A stretch of 64,000 nucleotides of DNA from Clostridiales bacterium GWF2_38_85. Its GTDB lineage: Bacteria; Bacillota; Clostridia; Oscillospirales; CAG-382. This document shows, piece by piece, positions 27,099 to 35,703 of this stretch. Where the stretch lies: assembly GCA_001797275.1 (NCBI GenBank), contig MGOY01000028.1, positions 58,426 through 122,425 of the forward strand, given 5' to 3'. Positions within the stretch are counted from its first letter, which is position 1; every line of letters begins with the position of its first letter. The notes under the pieces are model-generated. The model was not told the DNA's origin and did no database searches. It saw only the letters and a program-made list of their open reading frames with translations. Position numbers and translations under genes: made by a program.

Positions 27099-27201
27099 AT
27101 ACTAATCTCTCATAAAACATTATAATAAAATTCTGCGAAAAAACCCATTTGTTAAAGGTTTTTCCTTGAATTTTATTATGTTTTTTAATCGAGATTAGTA
27201 T
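27099..27201. mobile_element. MITE-like palindromic repeat, copy 2
   Basis: Starts ATACTAATCTCTCATAAAA and ends TTAATCGAGATTAGTAT, an imperfect inverted repeat of about 103 bases. It is close to identical in order and sequence with the core of the copy at 24679-24803 (same CTCATAAAACAT, AAACCCATT and AAGGTTTTTCCTTGAATTTTA blocks). It lies in the uraA upstream region. Confidence 0.7.
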
Positions 27202-27204
27202 AAA

Positions 27205-27315
27205 AATCTAAAAAAGCTGTACTGTAATTCTTTACAAGGTGCGTTTGCTTTTTCAGTGTGATTACAACAACCTTGTTGCGTTTTCCAACACGGCTGTTTT
27301 TTTAAGGATTTTTAG
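27205..27315 (+). promoter_or_regulatory. Attenuator-like leader of the uracil permease gene
   Basis: ACAAGG (27234-27239) can pair with CCTTGT (27271-27276), and TGTAAT with ATTACA nearby. CCTTGTTG can instead pair with CAACACGG (27286-27293), which is followed by CTG and seven T, an intrinsic terminator. The two pairings exclude each other, the layout of a transcription attenuator. It does not match the PyrR binding loop or the purine, preQ1 or T-box classes. Confidence 0.5.
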
Positions 27316-27369
27316 GTAATACCTTTTGTATTAAATCGATGAAAACAAAAATTTAAAGGAGAGATTCAA

Positions 27370-28767
27370 ATGAAGGAACCACAGGTTATAGGCTATTTAC
27401 CGGATGAGCGTCCTCCCATATGGAAACTGTTCCTATATGCGCTTCAGCAAGTAGTCGTTATGTTCCCCGCAACTATCCTTGTTGCTCTCATCACAGGTTT
27501 CCATGTTTCAACCACAATCTTCGCAAGCGGTCTTGCAACCATCTGCTTTATTCTTATAACAGGTAAAAAAATACCGTTATATTATGGCTCAAGCTTTTCA
27601 TATTTATCTGCAATTGCCAGTATAATGGTGACACAAAGAGCATTTGGTGAAGTTGCTCCGGATGCAGAAATAGCCATAGCTCAGTTCGGTATTATTATGT
27701 CCGGTCTTGTTTCGATTGTTGCCGGTCTTATAATAAAATTGATTGGTAAGAAGGCTATAGATTTTGTTCTCCCTGCAACCGTAACCGGTCCTATTGCAAT
27801 GATAATCGGTCTATCATTAGCTGGGAATGCTTTAAAAGATGCTTCCGGTTATGCGAAGGTTGAAGATGTTGTTACAGTCAATAATTACTTTTGGATCGTT
27901 GCTTTAATAACATTATTTGCTACAATTTTATTCTCTGTATATTTAAAAGGTGTTCTCGGTCAACTGCCGCTTTTATTTGGTCCGCTTGTCGGATGCTTGG
28001 CGGCTTATATTATAGGCTTAAATACCGGAACAAATTTATTTAGAGAATTATCTGCAACCGCAGGACAAGGTATTTTTGCTCTTCCGCATTTTACTCTTCC
28101 CATACCATCTTGGGCAGCAGTCCTTGCAATAATGCCGATTGCTATTGCAACAATACCCGAATCTACAGCTCATGTATATCAGCTTGATATTTATGTCAAT
28201 GATCTCGCGAAGAAAAAAAATACAGGCAAAAAATATAACATAGCTGAAAAACTCTGGATTAACCTCGTGGGTGACGGTGTCGGTGATATGGTATCTGCAG
28301 CAATAGGTGGACCCGCAGGAACAAACTATGGTGAAAATATCAGCGCAATGGCAATAACAAAGGTATTTTCGATTTGGGTACTTGGTCTCGCAGCTATTTT
28401 AGCAATGATAATTGCATGCTTTACACCATTAATAAATGCTCTTTATGCAATTCCTCAAGCAGTCATTGGTGGGCTTGAAGTATTCCTCTTCGGTGCAATT
28501 GCTGCTCAGGGTATTGCAATCATGATTGATAAAAAGGTTGATATGTTCAATCCAAAGAATATTGCTGTTATCGCGACAATAATGGTTATTGGTGTTGGCG
28601 GTCAGTATGTATTTGACGGTAATATACCTTTTTATATCCAAATGGCAAATGAAGTAAAACAAATAAATATACCTTGCATAGCCGGTGCTGCGGTTTTCGG
28701 TATTGTATTAAATCTTATACTCAGCATAGGCAAAAAAGAAAAAGTTGTTGAGGTAGATGCTCAGTAA
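27370..28767 (+). CDS. uraA: Uracil/xanthine permease family transporter
   Basis: 465 residues with about 14 membrane segments, the NCS2/NAT fold. The N-terminus DERPPIWKLFLYALQQVVVMFPATILV and the substrate-site region PIAIATIPESTAHVYQLDIY (conserved Glu in the ATIPES motif) are typical of UraA/PyrP. It imports uracil by proton symport. AAAGGAGAG precedes the ATG. A cytidine deaminase is 3 kb away, so pyrimidine salvage is served by this region. The leader looks attenuated; a strong terminator follows. Xanthine as substrate cannot be excluded. Confidence 0.9.
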   Translation: MKEPQVIGYLPDERPPIWKLFLYALQQVVVMFPATILVALITGFHVSTTIFASGLATICFILITGKKIPLYYGSSFSYLSAIASIMVTQRAFGEVAPDAEIAIAQFGIIMSGLVSIVAGLIIKLIGKKAIDFVLPATVTGPIAMIIGLSLAGNALKDASGYAKVEDVVTVNNYFWIVALITLFATILFSVYLKGVLGQLPLLFGPLVGCLAAYIIGLNTGTNLFRELSATAGQGIFALPHFTLPIPSWAAVLAIMPIAIATIPESTAHVYQLDIYVNDLAKKKNTGKKYNIAEKLWINLVGDGVGDMVSAAIGGPAGTNYGENISAMAITKVFSIWVLGLAAILAMIIACFTPLINALYAIPQAVIGGLEVFLFGAIAAQGIAIMIDKKVDMFNPKNIAVIATIMVIGVGGQYVFDGNIPFYIQMANEVKQINIPCIAGAAVFGIVLNLILSIGKKEKVVEVDAQ

Positions 28768-28792
28768 TAAATAGCTAAATATTTAATATTGA

Positions 28793-28827
28793 AATATCGC
28801 TGCCGGAAATGGCAGCGATATTTTTTT
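28793..28827 (+). terminator. Intrinsic terminator of uraA
   Basis: ATATCGCTGCC / GGCAGCGATAT with a 6-base loop followed by TTTTTTT. Confidence 0.9.
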
Positions 28828-28850
28828 AAGAAATTATCTAAGATAACATA

Positions 28851-28891
28851 GGAACCGCAGAATAAATTTAAACAATTTATTCTGCGATTCC
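28851..28891. other. Palindrome downstream of the pectate-lyase-like gene
   Basis: GGAACCGCAGAATAAATT / AATTTATTCTGCGATTCC, 5-base loop, one mismatch. It lies 33 bases past the stop of the leftward gene. No T-run follows on that strand, so termination is possible but not certain. Confidence 0.5.
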
Positions 28892-28924
28892 TTAGAAAGG
28901 GAGTATATGAAGTGTTTTATCCTG

Positions 28925-30268
28925 TTATTTCTTAATCTCCCAGAAGAAAGCTATTTCTTTTCCGTTTTTGGGTGCTGTAATAAATGTTATTATAATATTT
29001 TGTGCATCAGCTTCAACATAATATTGGACTGCTGCCGCTTTGCTTGCCGGAGTAACTGAGACATATCCGGGAACAAATCCGGCACCATGTGTTATTGTAT
29101 AAACAGTTTTGCTTCCATTTCCGGCTGTACTAAAATTACCGTTCTTTATGTCGGAAATAACATATGTTTTATCGCTGTCATAAACCTGAAGGTTTGTTAT
29201 TGCGAGCACGGATTGTTTATTCTTTGGCTCAATAATACCTTCGTTGTTTACAACCGTACAGCTGTCTAAAGTTACAACTCCAAGTGCTTTTGAAACATCA
29301 AACAAGAAAAAATCTTTGTTATCTGCTGCTGAATTCAACATACAGTCACGGAAAGTCATGTTCATTACTCTCGTATCGGAGTTTTTAATTGTGATGATTC
29401 CTTCGGTTGCATTCTCAAACCAGGTTCCGACAAAATCACATGGACGTAGTCCGTTTTTTGCAGGAATAAGAATATCGGTTGTATTCGAAGCAAAAATTCC
29501 GCCAATTACATGAACACCGTCAAAGGATTCGCCGTTCAGGTAATCAAGCACCAATCCTGCTTCACAGGTTGCAATTCTCGGATGAACAATTGTATTACCC
29601 GAACCGTAAAGTTGAAGTCCGTATTTGCAATCCGATGCAAAAATATTTTCGAAATTACAATCAAATATTCCTACTCCGCTCGGTTCGGCATTTCCGCTGA
29701 TGCCGCAGTAAAGACCTGAAAACACAAGGTTTTTGAATGTACCTATTGCAGAATTATATTGTGTCAACGTCGAACCGCCAAGAATTCCGGTTATTTTATC
29801 CGCTCCGTTTCCCCGCAGAAAAAATATATTTTCAATACTGGTACCCCAAAGTGCTTGATTTGCTGTATCGATCATCGTATTGTCGGATTCACCGATCCAT
29901 TTTAACTGCGTCGCCCACATTCCCTCTCCGACAATACTGACCTTTGCACTTTTTACAATGGTTTTTGCAATACCATATGTACCTGATGGTAGATACACTG
30001 TTCCGCCGCCTTTTATAGCACATTCATTTATCGCTGCCTGTATATATTCAGAATCGTCGGTGCCGTTTGCTTTTGCACCAAAGTCTTTAACATTGTATCC
30101 CATAATACTCACCGTCTCCTCCGGTTCAGATTCTTCTGTTTTACTGATTTCTTCATTTATGCTTACTGTTGAAACATAACTGCTTTCGTCAGTCTCGGTT
30201 CTTACACAGCTTGCAACCAAAGTTAAATTCAATAATGCTATCAGAAATATTGAGATTGGTTTTTTCAA
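28925..30268 (-). CDS. Pectate-lyase-superfamily (parallel beta-helix) lipoprotein
   Basis: 447 residues. Lipobox VASC (Cys 21) is followed by an acidic linker. At about 55 the start of a Pectate_lyase_3 domain is clear: VKDFGAKANGTDDSEYIQ and GGGTVYLPSGTYGI. Repeated beta-helix coils run to about 350, and a small C-terminal beta domain (about 360-447) follows. The fold binds or cleaves polyuronides or phage-type glycans; no catalytic residues can be assigned by eye. It is secreted and lipid-anchored. It lies 51 bases after a barrel hydrolase-like gene and probably shares its transcript. Confidence 0.75.
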   Translation of the reverse strand: MKKPISIFLIALLNLTLVASCVRTETDESSYVSTVSINEEISKTEESEPEETVSIMGYNVKDFGAKANGTDDSEYIQAAINECAIKGGGTVYLPSGTYGIAKTIVKSAKVSIVGEGMWATQLKWIGESDNTMIDTANQALWGTSIENIFFLRGNGADKITGILGGSTLTQYNSAIGTFKNLVFSGLYCGISGNAEPSGVGIFDCNFENIFASDCKYGLQLYGSGNTIVHPRIATCEAGLVLDYLNGESFDGVHVIGGIFASNTTDILIPAKNGLRPCDFVGTWFENATEGIITIKNSDTRVMNMTFRDCMLNSAADNKDFFLFDVSKALGVVTLDSCTVVNNEGIIEPKNKQSVLAITNLQVYDSDKTYVISDIKNGNFSTAGNGSKTVYTITHGAGFVPGYVSVTPASKAAAVQYYVEADAQNIIITFITAPKNGKEIAFFWEIKK

Positions 30269-30319
30269 AGTTTAGTCTCCTTCCGAAACAGATAATACAT
30301 AAATAAAATTATAACCTAT

Positions 30320-31495
30320 TTATATAATTTCTGCTGTTCCCAAAAGCCCATCCATTATTGTTGCTGCGCACCAACCGGTGTAGACAGAATACATACCTCC
30401 TTCGTCAATGGAGTTATTCTGATCTGCTCTGCCATCCCATTGCTTGGTCTCTGCGTTATAGGTCCCTCTCCATGCACCGTCCCACAGAGGACTTTCACCC
30501 TCGCATTGTATAGACATAAGGAACTCGCTCAACTTTATAGCTGCTTTTTTATATTCAAGGTTTCCTGTAAGCTTAAATATCTCAACTAATCCCATCAGTG
30601 CAAAGCCTTCGGTATAAACAAGATCGCATATCATCGGATTTTCTTGAAGAGATGCCTGAAGGCTATCAGCATCACTGTTCAAAATACCGCCGTCAACATG
30701 CTGAAGCGACAGAACAAATTTACCGACCTTATCAAGTGCATCGAAATACCTGTCGTTTTTGATATACTTACAAATACGAGCGATACAAAATAAAGCAATT
30801 GCACTTTCCGAAGACGGTGGTCTCCAGTCTTCATGCTTCAGCAGCTCATATGTGGTAGCAAATCTACCGCTTTCAAGTTGTAGTGTTAAGAGATATTCCA
30901 TAGCTTTCTTAACTGATTCAAGATATTTTTCATCATTTGTTATGCTGTAACACTGTGCAATACCTGCTGCAAGCCAGAAGATAAAGCATGAACCTCTATA
31001 TAAACCCTGGGTTACATATTTATCATATCTGAAAAAATAACCTTCCGGTTTCTGTATCGAAATCCAATGATCTGCAAGCTTTACAGCAGCAGCTTTCAAT
31101 CTTTCATCACCGGCTATTTCATACATATCAAGCAATGCGATTAAAACCTTGCCGTTATCATTTTGGAATTTTGCTTCACCCGACAAATCTGAATATTCAC
31201 CGTTGTACATATAAAACGGGAATGATCCGTACCATGCGGACATAGGTTCATTATCCTGTACTGACAAAAGCCAGTTAATAATATTCTCATAAATATCTTT
31301 TTCATCAGCTCTGTTGTGTTTTAGAATAACTCTTGCTATCTCGGCATTGCAATCTGGTCGTGTCCAGCAAACGCGACGATTGACATTAATTCGTATTCTT
31401 TCATAAACTCCCACACTACCTCTGTTATAGCTAAGCATCTGTGTTTCAATCCATTTCAGGCATTTATCAACACTTGTTTTAATTTGTTCTTTCAT
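30320..31495 (-). CDS. (alpha/alpha)6-barrel protein, glycan-active enzyme candidate
   Basis: 391 residues from the ATG at 31495, with AAGGATGGT seven bases before it; longer starts run back over the upstream stop. The protein is cytoplasmic and made of repeated helical hairpins with WLLSVQD, ADHWISIQKPEGYF, LLTLQLESGRFA and LSLQHVDGG, typical of (alpha/alpha)6 barrels such as GH88/GH105 or squalene-cyclase-like folds. A catalytic pair is not certain. Together with the beta-helix lipoprotein it suggests processing of an acidic or plant-type polysaccharide, an inference from context. Confidence 0.65.
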   Translation of the reverse strand: MKEQIKTSVDKCLKWIETQMLSYNRGSVGVYERIRINVNRRVCWTRPDCNAEIARVILKHNRADEKDIYENIINWLLSVQDNEPMSAWYGSFPFYMYNGEYSDLSGEAKFQNDNGKVLIALLDMYEIAGDERLKAAAVKLADHWISIQKPEGYFFRYDKYVTQGLYRGSCFIFWLAAGIAQCYSITNDEKYLESVKKAMEYLLTLQLESGRFATTYELLKHEDWRPPSSESAIALFCIARICKYIKNDRYFDALDKVGKFVLSLQHVDGGILNSDADSLQASLQENPMICDLVYTEGFALMGLVEIFKLTGNLEYKKAAIKLSEFLMSIQCEGESPLWDGAWRGTYNAETKQWDGRADQNNSIDEGGMYSVYTGWCAATIMDGLLGTAEII

Positions 31496-31517
31496 AATTA
31501 TAACCATCCTTCTATCC

Positions 31518-32444
31518 TCAATTATTAATTGTATATTTGATACCGACACTGTTTCCTAACTGTTTTGTTAAGCCAAGCTCAACAAGCTTTTTCAATACAC
31601 GGCCTGCCATTGTTTGCGATACATACAAAACCTTTTCAGCCTGCTTGCGGTTTATAAACTGATGTGAGTCAAGATAATTCATAATTTTCTGCTCATGTTC
31701 GCTCAAGTTCGCATCTGCGAATTTCATATTAGGGAGTGTTATCGTAAAAACATTATCCGAAATTTTTACTGATGGCTTTTGAGAACAATTTATATAGCTT
31801 GCATAAATTCTTTGAATACCGGCACCGTAGGTTTCCGACAGCATCAGCATATAGAATATATTCGCCAGCATTTCGTTTCGACTCTGTGACATGCCAAGCA
31901 GAATATCATTCAGTGTTATCTGCCCTATCAGTCCGCCTATTGAGAGAAATTCGATTTTATCTGCAAAGATATTAATGATAATTCCGCCGCTGTATGTGTA
32001 ATCACGATGAACTATTGCATTTGAGACAGCTTCTTTTATTGCTATATCCGGATAAAGTGTGCTACAGGATTTTTTTATATATGTGCATACATCGTAAAAC
32101 TGGTTGATTACCGACCCTCTGAACTCTTTCCGTTCTCTGAAGTCAATTTTTGATGAACCATTGAAAATGTTAAGTTTGATTGTGTGCTCACATTGTTCTG
32201 AGAGTAATAATGCGAGATTTGTATATATATTTTTTCCTCTGGTAATTCCTAAGGTTAACTTTTTAGCATCGTCAAGAATAATCTGTTTTTGCTTCAATAT
32301 ATCATCAAACGTTTCAAAGCTCAGATTTTGTTCCTTTGAACGCAGGATTTCAAACTCACTCGAAGTTACTTGATCTGTAATAACGCCACCCGAACCATGA
32401 CTTATATCATCAACATATATTGAGCCTTGTCTTTCAGCACTCAT
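31518..32444 (-). CDS. HATPase_c_4 / winged-helix transcriptional regulator (AlbA-lacking)
   Basis: 308 residues. Residues about 100-235 form the ATP-binding module of AlbA_2-type regulators (KEAVSNAIVHRDY with the N-box Asn, GGLIGQITLNDIL, ETYGAGIQRIY). The C-terminus (about 245-305) is a winged helix: LSEHEQKIMNYL, INRKQAEKVLYVSQTMAGRVLKKL. The usual N-terminal AlbA_2 DNA-binding domain is absent or shortened to about 50 residues. AAGGAGG precedes the ATG. Three TTGTGTTAG(C/T) repeats overlap its own promoter, suggesting autoregulation. It starts the three-gene leftward unit with the barrel protein and the lyase-like lipoprotein. Confidence 0.7.
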   Translation of the reverse strand: MSAERQGSIYVDDISHGSGGVITDQVTSSEFEILRSKEQNLSFETFDDILKQKQIILDDAKKLTLGITRGKNIYTNLALLLSEQCEHTIKLNIFNGSSKIDFRERKEFRGSVINQFYDVCTYIKKSCSTLYPDIAIKEAVSNAIVHRDYTYSGGIIINIFADKIEFLSIGGLIGQITLNDILLGMSQSRNEMLANIFYMLMLSETYGAGIQRIYASYINCSQKPSVKISDNVFTITLPNMKFADANLSEHEQKIMNYLDSHQFINRKQAEKVLYVSQTMAGRVLKKLVELGLTKQLGNSVGIKYTINN

Positions 32445-32471
32445 TATATTCCTCCTTCCAAATTATTAAAT

Positions 32472-32537
32472 GCTAACACAATACTAACACAAGCTGATAC
32501 TGCTGTCAATAAACAAAACTGTAAAAAGCTAACACAA
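32472..32537. promoter_or_regulatory. Promoter with three operator-like repeats before the regulator gene
   Basis: Promoter on the minus strand: TTGACA (32509-32504), 17-base spacer, TAGTAT (32486-32481). Repeats on the plus strand: GCTAACACAA (32472-32481), ACTAACACAA (32483-32492) and GCTAACACAA (32528-32537). The first two are 11 bases apart and cover the -10; the third lies upstream of the -35. Confidence 0.7.
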
Positions 32538-32538
32538 A

Positions 32539-32568
32539 ACAAGCGGTCGAGCTTATTCGACCGCTTGT
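32539..32568 (-). terminator. Intrinsic terminator of the HAD phosphatase gene
   Basis: ACAAGCGGTCGA / TCGACCGCTTGT, 6-base loop, followed by TTTTGTGTT on the minus strand. Confidence 0.85.
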
Positions 32569-32634
32569 TATATTTAAAAAGCTATCATTTCCTGCATCAT
32601 TTGGTTTTATTGCATTTTATAGTATTATATACCA

Positions 32635-33486
32635 CTATTGCTGTATTAATTTTTGCTGTTTGCGATGAATATCAACAAGACTGTTTATAACAGTCATTTT
32701 ATCGATTATTGTTTTAATTATTCTGTCAAGCTCGCTGCCTTCGGTATAATCGGCAGCTACTATGAAATCGACTCTTTTATCCTGCAACAGACCCTCAACA
32801 TTTTTCTTTTTGTACGGCTTATACACAGCGATCGATTGTCCGCCATTTACCTTAACCAGCTTCATGCAAGGCACATCCGTCAATCCGTCTCCCAGATAAA
32901 TCATGTTGCGGAACGGGATCCGTCTTTCATCATTCGGTATATATTTATTCAACGAATCGTCATCAGAAAGGTCAAGAACACCTTTGTTTATCCTGAAAAG
33001 AAATTGTGTTTTCCCTGTATAGTTTACAGCTGTCTTTGGCCAGTCGGCTGTTCCGTTTTCATCATAATGAAACTCACATCCAAAGACTTCTTTGAATTGC
33101 TTGTAAATTGAACAGCCTTCTATTATTTCTTTCATACCTGATGATATTATGTAATGTTCAATTATAACACCGATATTTTTTCCATATTCGTTTATCCTTG
33201 AAAACCAGTCCTCAACGCCGGGGAAAAACTCAATATTTTCACCAAGCTTGACAAAGGCTTCTCTTTTTATACTTATATGATTATCCTTCGATTTACGCAC
33301 CATCAGATACATATATGAAAGAACCCTGTCCATCTTCTCTTTTTTTGATAACTCATCTGACAGATTCCAGAATTCGTCGGACTTCATACCTATATTCGGA
33401 ATGAAGCCATACTCCTGCATATTAGTGGGTGACAATGTTTTATCAAAATCATACATCAGTGCAATTATTGGTTTGTTTTTTGACAT
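32635..33486 (-). CDS. HAD-superfamily phosphatase
   Basis: 283 residues. Motif I DFDKTLS (nucleophile Asp and acid/base Asp, residues about 13-19), motif II ISSGM, motif III Lys in the GGQS-AVYKP region, motif IV YLGDGLTDVPC. A helical cap lies between motif I and II. It resembles the MtnX/phosphoserine-phosphatase branch, but the substrate is not recognisable. Cytoplasmic; a single-gene unit with its own terminator. Confidence 0.8.
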   Translation of the reverse strand: MSKNKPIIALMYDFDKTLSPTNMQEYGFIPNIGMKSDEFWNLSDELSKKEKMDRVLSYMYLMVRKSKDNHISIKREAFVKLGENIEFFPGVEDWFSRINEYGKNIGVIIEHYIISSGMKEIIEGCSIYKQFKEVFGCEFHYDENGTADWPKTAVNYTGKTQFLFRINKGVLDLSDDDSLNKYIPNDERRIPFRNMIYLGDGLTDVPCMKLVKVNGGQSIAVYKPYKKKNVEGLLQDKRVDFIVAADYTEGSELDRIIKTIIDKMTVINSLVDIHRKQQKLIQQ

Positions 33487-33761
33487 ATTTTTCTCCGTTT
33501 CTAAATGCGATTTGAGATTACAATTTCAATATATCAAACAAATTATACTTTGTCAATCATATATTCACAAAATGATAATTTTTCAGAAATTTATATTAAC
33601 GATATTTAATATTATTTTGTTTTTGTGTAAAATGTAAAATATTTATTGATTTATTTTATATTATATGATATATTTATAACATATAATCAACGGACGAATC
33701 AAGAACAATTTTATTTGTCTGTCATATTTATCCTGTTATATATTACTGAAAGGATGACAAA

Positions 33762-33873
33762 GTTTGAAAGATAAATCTTTCAAACTCAGGTTTTATGCCT
33801 TTCACACCATACACTATGGTGTGAATCCTGCTTTGCAGGAACAGCATAATTCCCACTCACGAAAGAAAGGAAT
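33762..33873 (+). repeat. Type-1 structured leader repeat, copy B
   Basis: Order: hairpin GTTTGAAAG/CTTTCAAAC; closing stem TTATGC/GCATAA; hairpin TTCACACCATA/TATGGTGTGAA; hairpin CTGC-TTT-GCAG; ATTCCC; then AAAGGAATG before the solute-binding protein start. The closing stem and third hairpin differ in bases from copies A and C but keep their pairing. The remaining 33487-33761 stretch is AT-rich with no gene seen. Confidence 0.7.
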
Positions 33874-33882
33874 GACCAAAAA

Positions 33883-35391
33883 ATGAAAAAGCGTTTTATC
33901 GCAGCAATAATGATATTTTTATTGCTTGCAGCATTGCTTGCTTCCTGTAATTCGGGCGGAAATACAGATACTTCATCTGCAGTCAGCTCCGAAAACAGCG
34001 ACACAAGCGAAACAGTAAGTACACCAAAATGGGAATATGATCCCGAAATACCCGAAACCTTCGACGGCGAAGGAAAAGATTTCACTTTCCTTGTAGTCGG
34101 CGGTGACAATGAAGCATATCACTCTGTCGATATTGGAAGCTGGGGTGAAGTAACACCCGATGTCATTTCAGAAGCAGTCCAGGAAAGAAATGATTTCATC
34201 GAAGAAGAATTGAACATCAAAATAGTTGTTGAATATCAGCTTGGCGGCAATATTACAACTTACATTAGAAATATGGTTGATTCTAATGACGATACTTATG
34301 ATGTTGTAATGCCATTTATCAATGATGCTTCAGCTCTCGCAATGGATGGTTATCTTATACCTCTCGCAGATGGGGAAACACTTAACCTTGAGGGTGTATG
34401 GTGGGATCAGAACGCAAATGAGCAGCTCACCGTCGGTAATGTATTGTATTTTACAACCGGTGATATCAGTATGCTTGATAATGACTGTACGCAATCTATA
34501 ATGTTCAATACTGATCTTGTCAGTGAGCTCAACATTGATGATCCGTACGAATTACTAAAAAGCGGTGATTGGACCATTGATAATATGATCTCAATGGCAA
34601 AAACAGCAACAGTAATGAATAATGAATTTGCTCCAACATCATATAAGAATCGTTGGGGACTTCATATTAATGTAAACGGAGCAACAGGTATGTATATCGG
34701 CACCGGCGAGCGTCTTACATCAAAGGATAATGAGGATTATCCTCAGATTGCTCTCGGTACAAGCCGTGCTGCAACCGCTTTCAGTAAGATTTATGAGTTG
34801 ATGCATGACTCAAGTTATTGTATAATAATAGAAAATTATAATGATGAAGCAAAAGGTGATGGCTTTGTTAACTGCTATCGTGCTGCTGCTGAACAAATAG
34901 CAAAGAAAAATGCTCTTTTCAGAGTAATGTCGATGTCGGATACAGACAGACTTCTTGAATATGATTGCAACTACGGAATACTTCCTATGCCTAAGCTTGA
35001 TTCAAATCAGGATAAATATTATTCATTGGTTAGCACTCTTGCGGTTCCGGGTGTATGTATACCCACAACGAACAGCGACCTCGAGAGAACCGGTTATATC
35101 CTTGATGCAATGGCTGCTAAAGCAAAAGAACTTGTTACCTATGCTTATTATGATGTCAAGATGAAGAACAGAATTGCAAATGATCAAAATGCAAGAGATT
35201 CACTTGATATAATATTTGACAGCACTGTTTATGATCTCGGCGTTGTATATGACTGGGGTAGTATCAGAAGCTTTATAAACAATGCCGCAACAGCATCAAG
35301 CAACACCTACACCTCTCAGCTTGATGCAGCAAAAACAAGTATTCAAGCAGCTATCGATCAGACTGTTGAAGATTTCAAAAAAGATTCTTAA
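33883..35391 (+). CDS. Extracellular solute-binding lipoprotein (family 1 type)
   Basis: 502 residues. Signal peptide with lipobox LASC (Cys 22), then a Ser/Thr/Glu linker and an SBP fold. Features include VISEAVQERNDFIEEELNI, NSDLERTGYILDAMA and a helical C-terminus typical of carbohydrate-binding SBPs of ABC importers. No permease or ATPase gene is adjacent, so it is an orphan that must use a transporter encoded elsewhere or serve as a sensor or sequestering protein. A strong terminator follows. Confidence 0.85.
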   Translation: MKKRFIAAIMIFLLLAALLASCNSGGNTDTSSAVSSENSDTSETVSTPKWEYDPEIPETFDGEGKDFTFLVVGGDNEAYHSVDIGSWGEVTPDVISEAVQERNDFIEEELNIKIVVEYQLGGNITTYIRNMVDSNDDTYDVVMPFINDASALAMDGYLIPLADGETLNLEGVWWDQNANEQLTVGNVLYFTTGDISMLDNDCTQSIMFNTDLVSELNIDDPYELLKSGDWTIDNMISMAKTATVMNNEFAPTSYKNRWGLHINVNGATGMYIGTGERLTSKDNEDYPQIALGTSRAATAFSKIYELMHDSSYCIIIENYNDEAKGDGFVNCYRAAAEQIAKKNALFRVMSMSDTDRLLEYDCNYGILPMPKLDSNQDKYYSLVSTLAVPGVCIPTTNSDLERTGYILDAMAAKAKELVTYAYYDVKMKNRIANDQNARDSLDIIFDSTVYDLGVVYDWGSIRSFINNAATASSNTYTSQLDAAKTSIQAAIDQTVEDFKKDS

Positions 35392-35420
35392 TTCATCGAT
35401 AAATTCAAAAAATATATGAC

Positions 35421-35452
35421 AAAAAAAGTGCGGTTTTGCCGCACTTTTTTTA
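35421..35452 (+). terminator. Intrinsic terminator after the solute-binding protein gene
   Basis: AAAAAGTGCGG / CCGCACTTTTTTT with a 4-base loop. Confidence 0.9.
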
Positions 35453-35499
35453 TATTATGTACATATGTTCTTCTTATTGAATTATTTTGCATATTTGTA

Positions 35500-35528
35500 T
35501 TTACAAAGTAAAAAAGCAATGCTATAAT
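35500..35528 (+). promoter_or_regulatory. Promoter of the ADP-ribosylglycohydrolase gene
   Basis: TTTACA (35500-35505), 17-base spacer, TATAAT (35523-35528); expected start near 35535, giving a leader of about 170 bases. Confidence 0.7.
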
Positions 35529-35587
35529 ATATAGATGATATAAAATAAATTAATTGATTTTATATCAGAAAAACACCTATAACAAAA

Positions 35588-35678
35588 TGCAAAAATAGCT
35601 GCCTAATATAAGCGAAAATATGCTTTGATATGATATATGGTATATTTCCGCTTATATAAAATTATTGTTATTTTTGCA
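35588..35678 (+). repeat. Long inverted repeat in the 5' leader of the ADP-ribosylglycohydrolase gene
   Basis: Outer arms TGCAAAAATA (35588-35597) / TATTTTTGCA (35669-35678); inner arms TATAAGCGAAAATAT (35607-35621) / ATATTTCCGCTTATA (35642-35656), one mismatch. It ends about 13 bases before the ribosome binding site. It is either a short mobile palindrome or a regulatory hairpin. Confidence 0.6.
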
Positions 35679-35703
35679 GATAGTTAAAAGAGAGGAAAAA
35701 ATA

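Noticed and set aside
27205..27315. PyrR-binding or purine riboswitch before uraA
   Set aside because: Neither the PyrR loop nor the purine aptamer blocks are present; only an attenuator-like layout can be supported.
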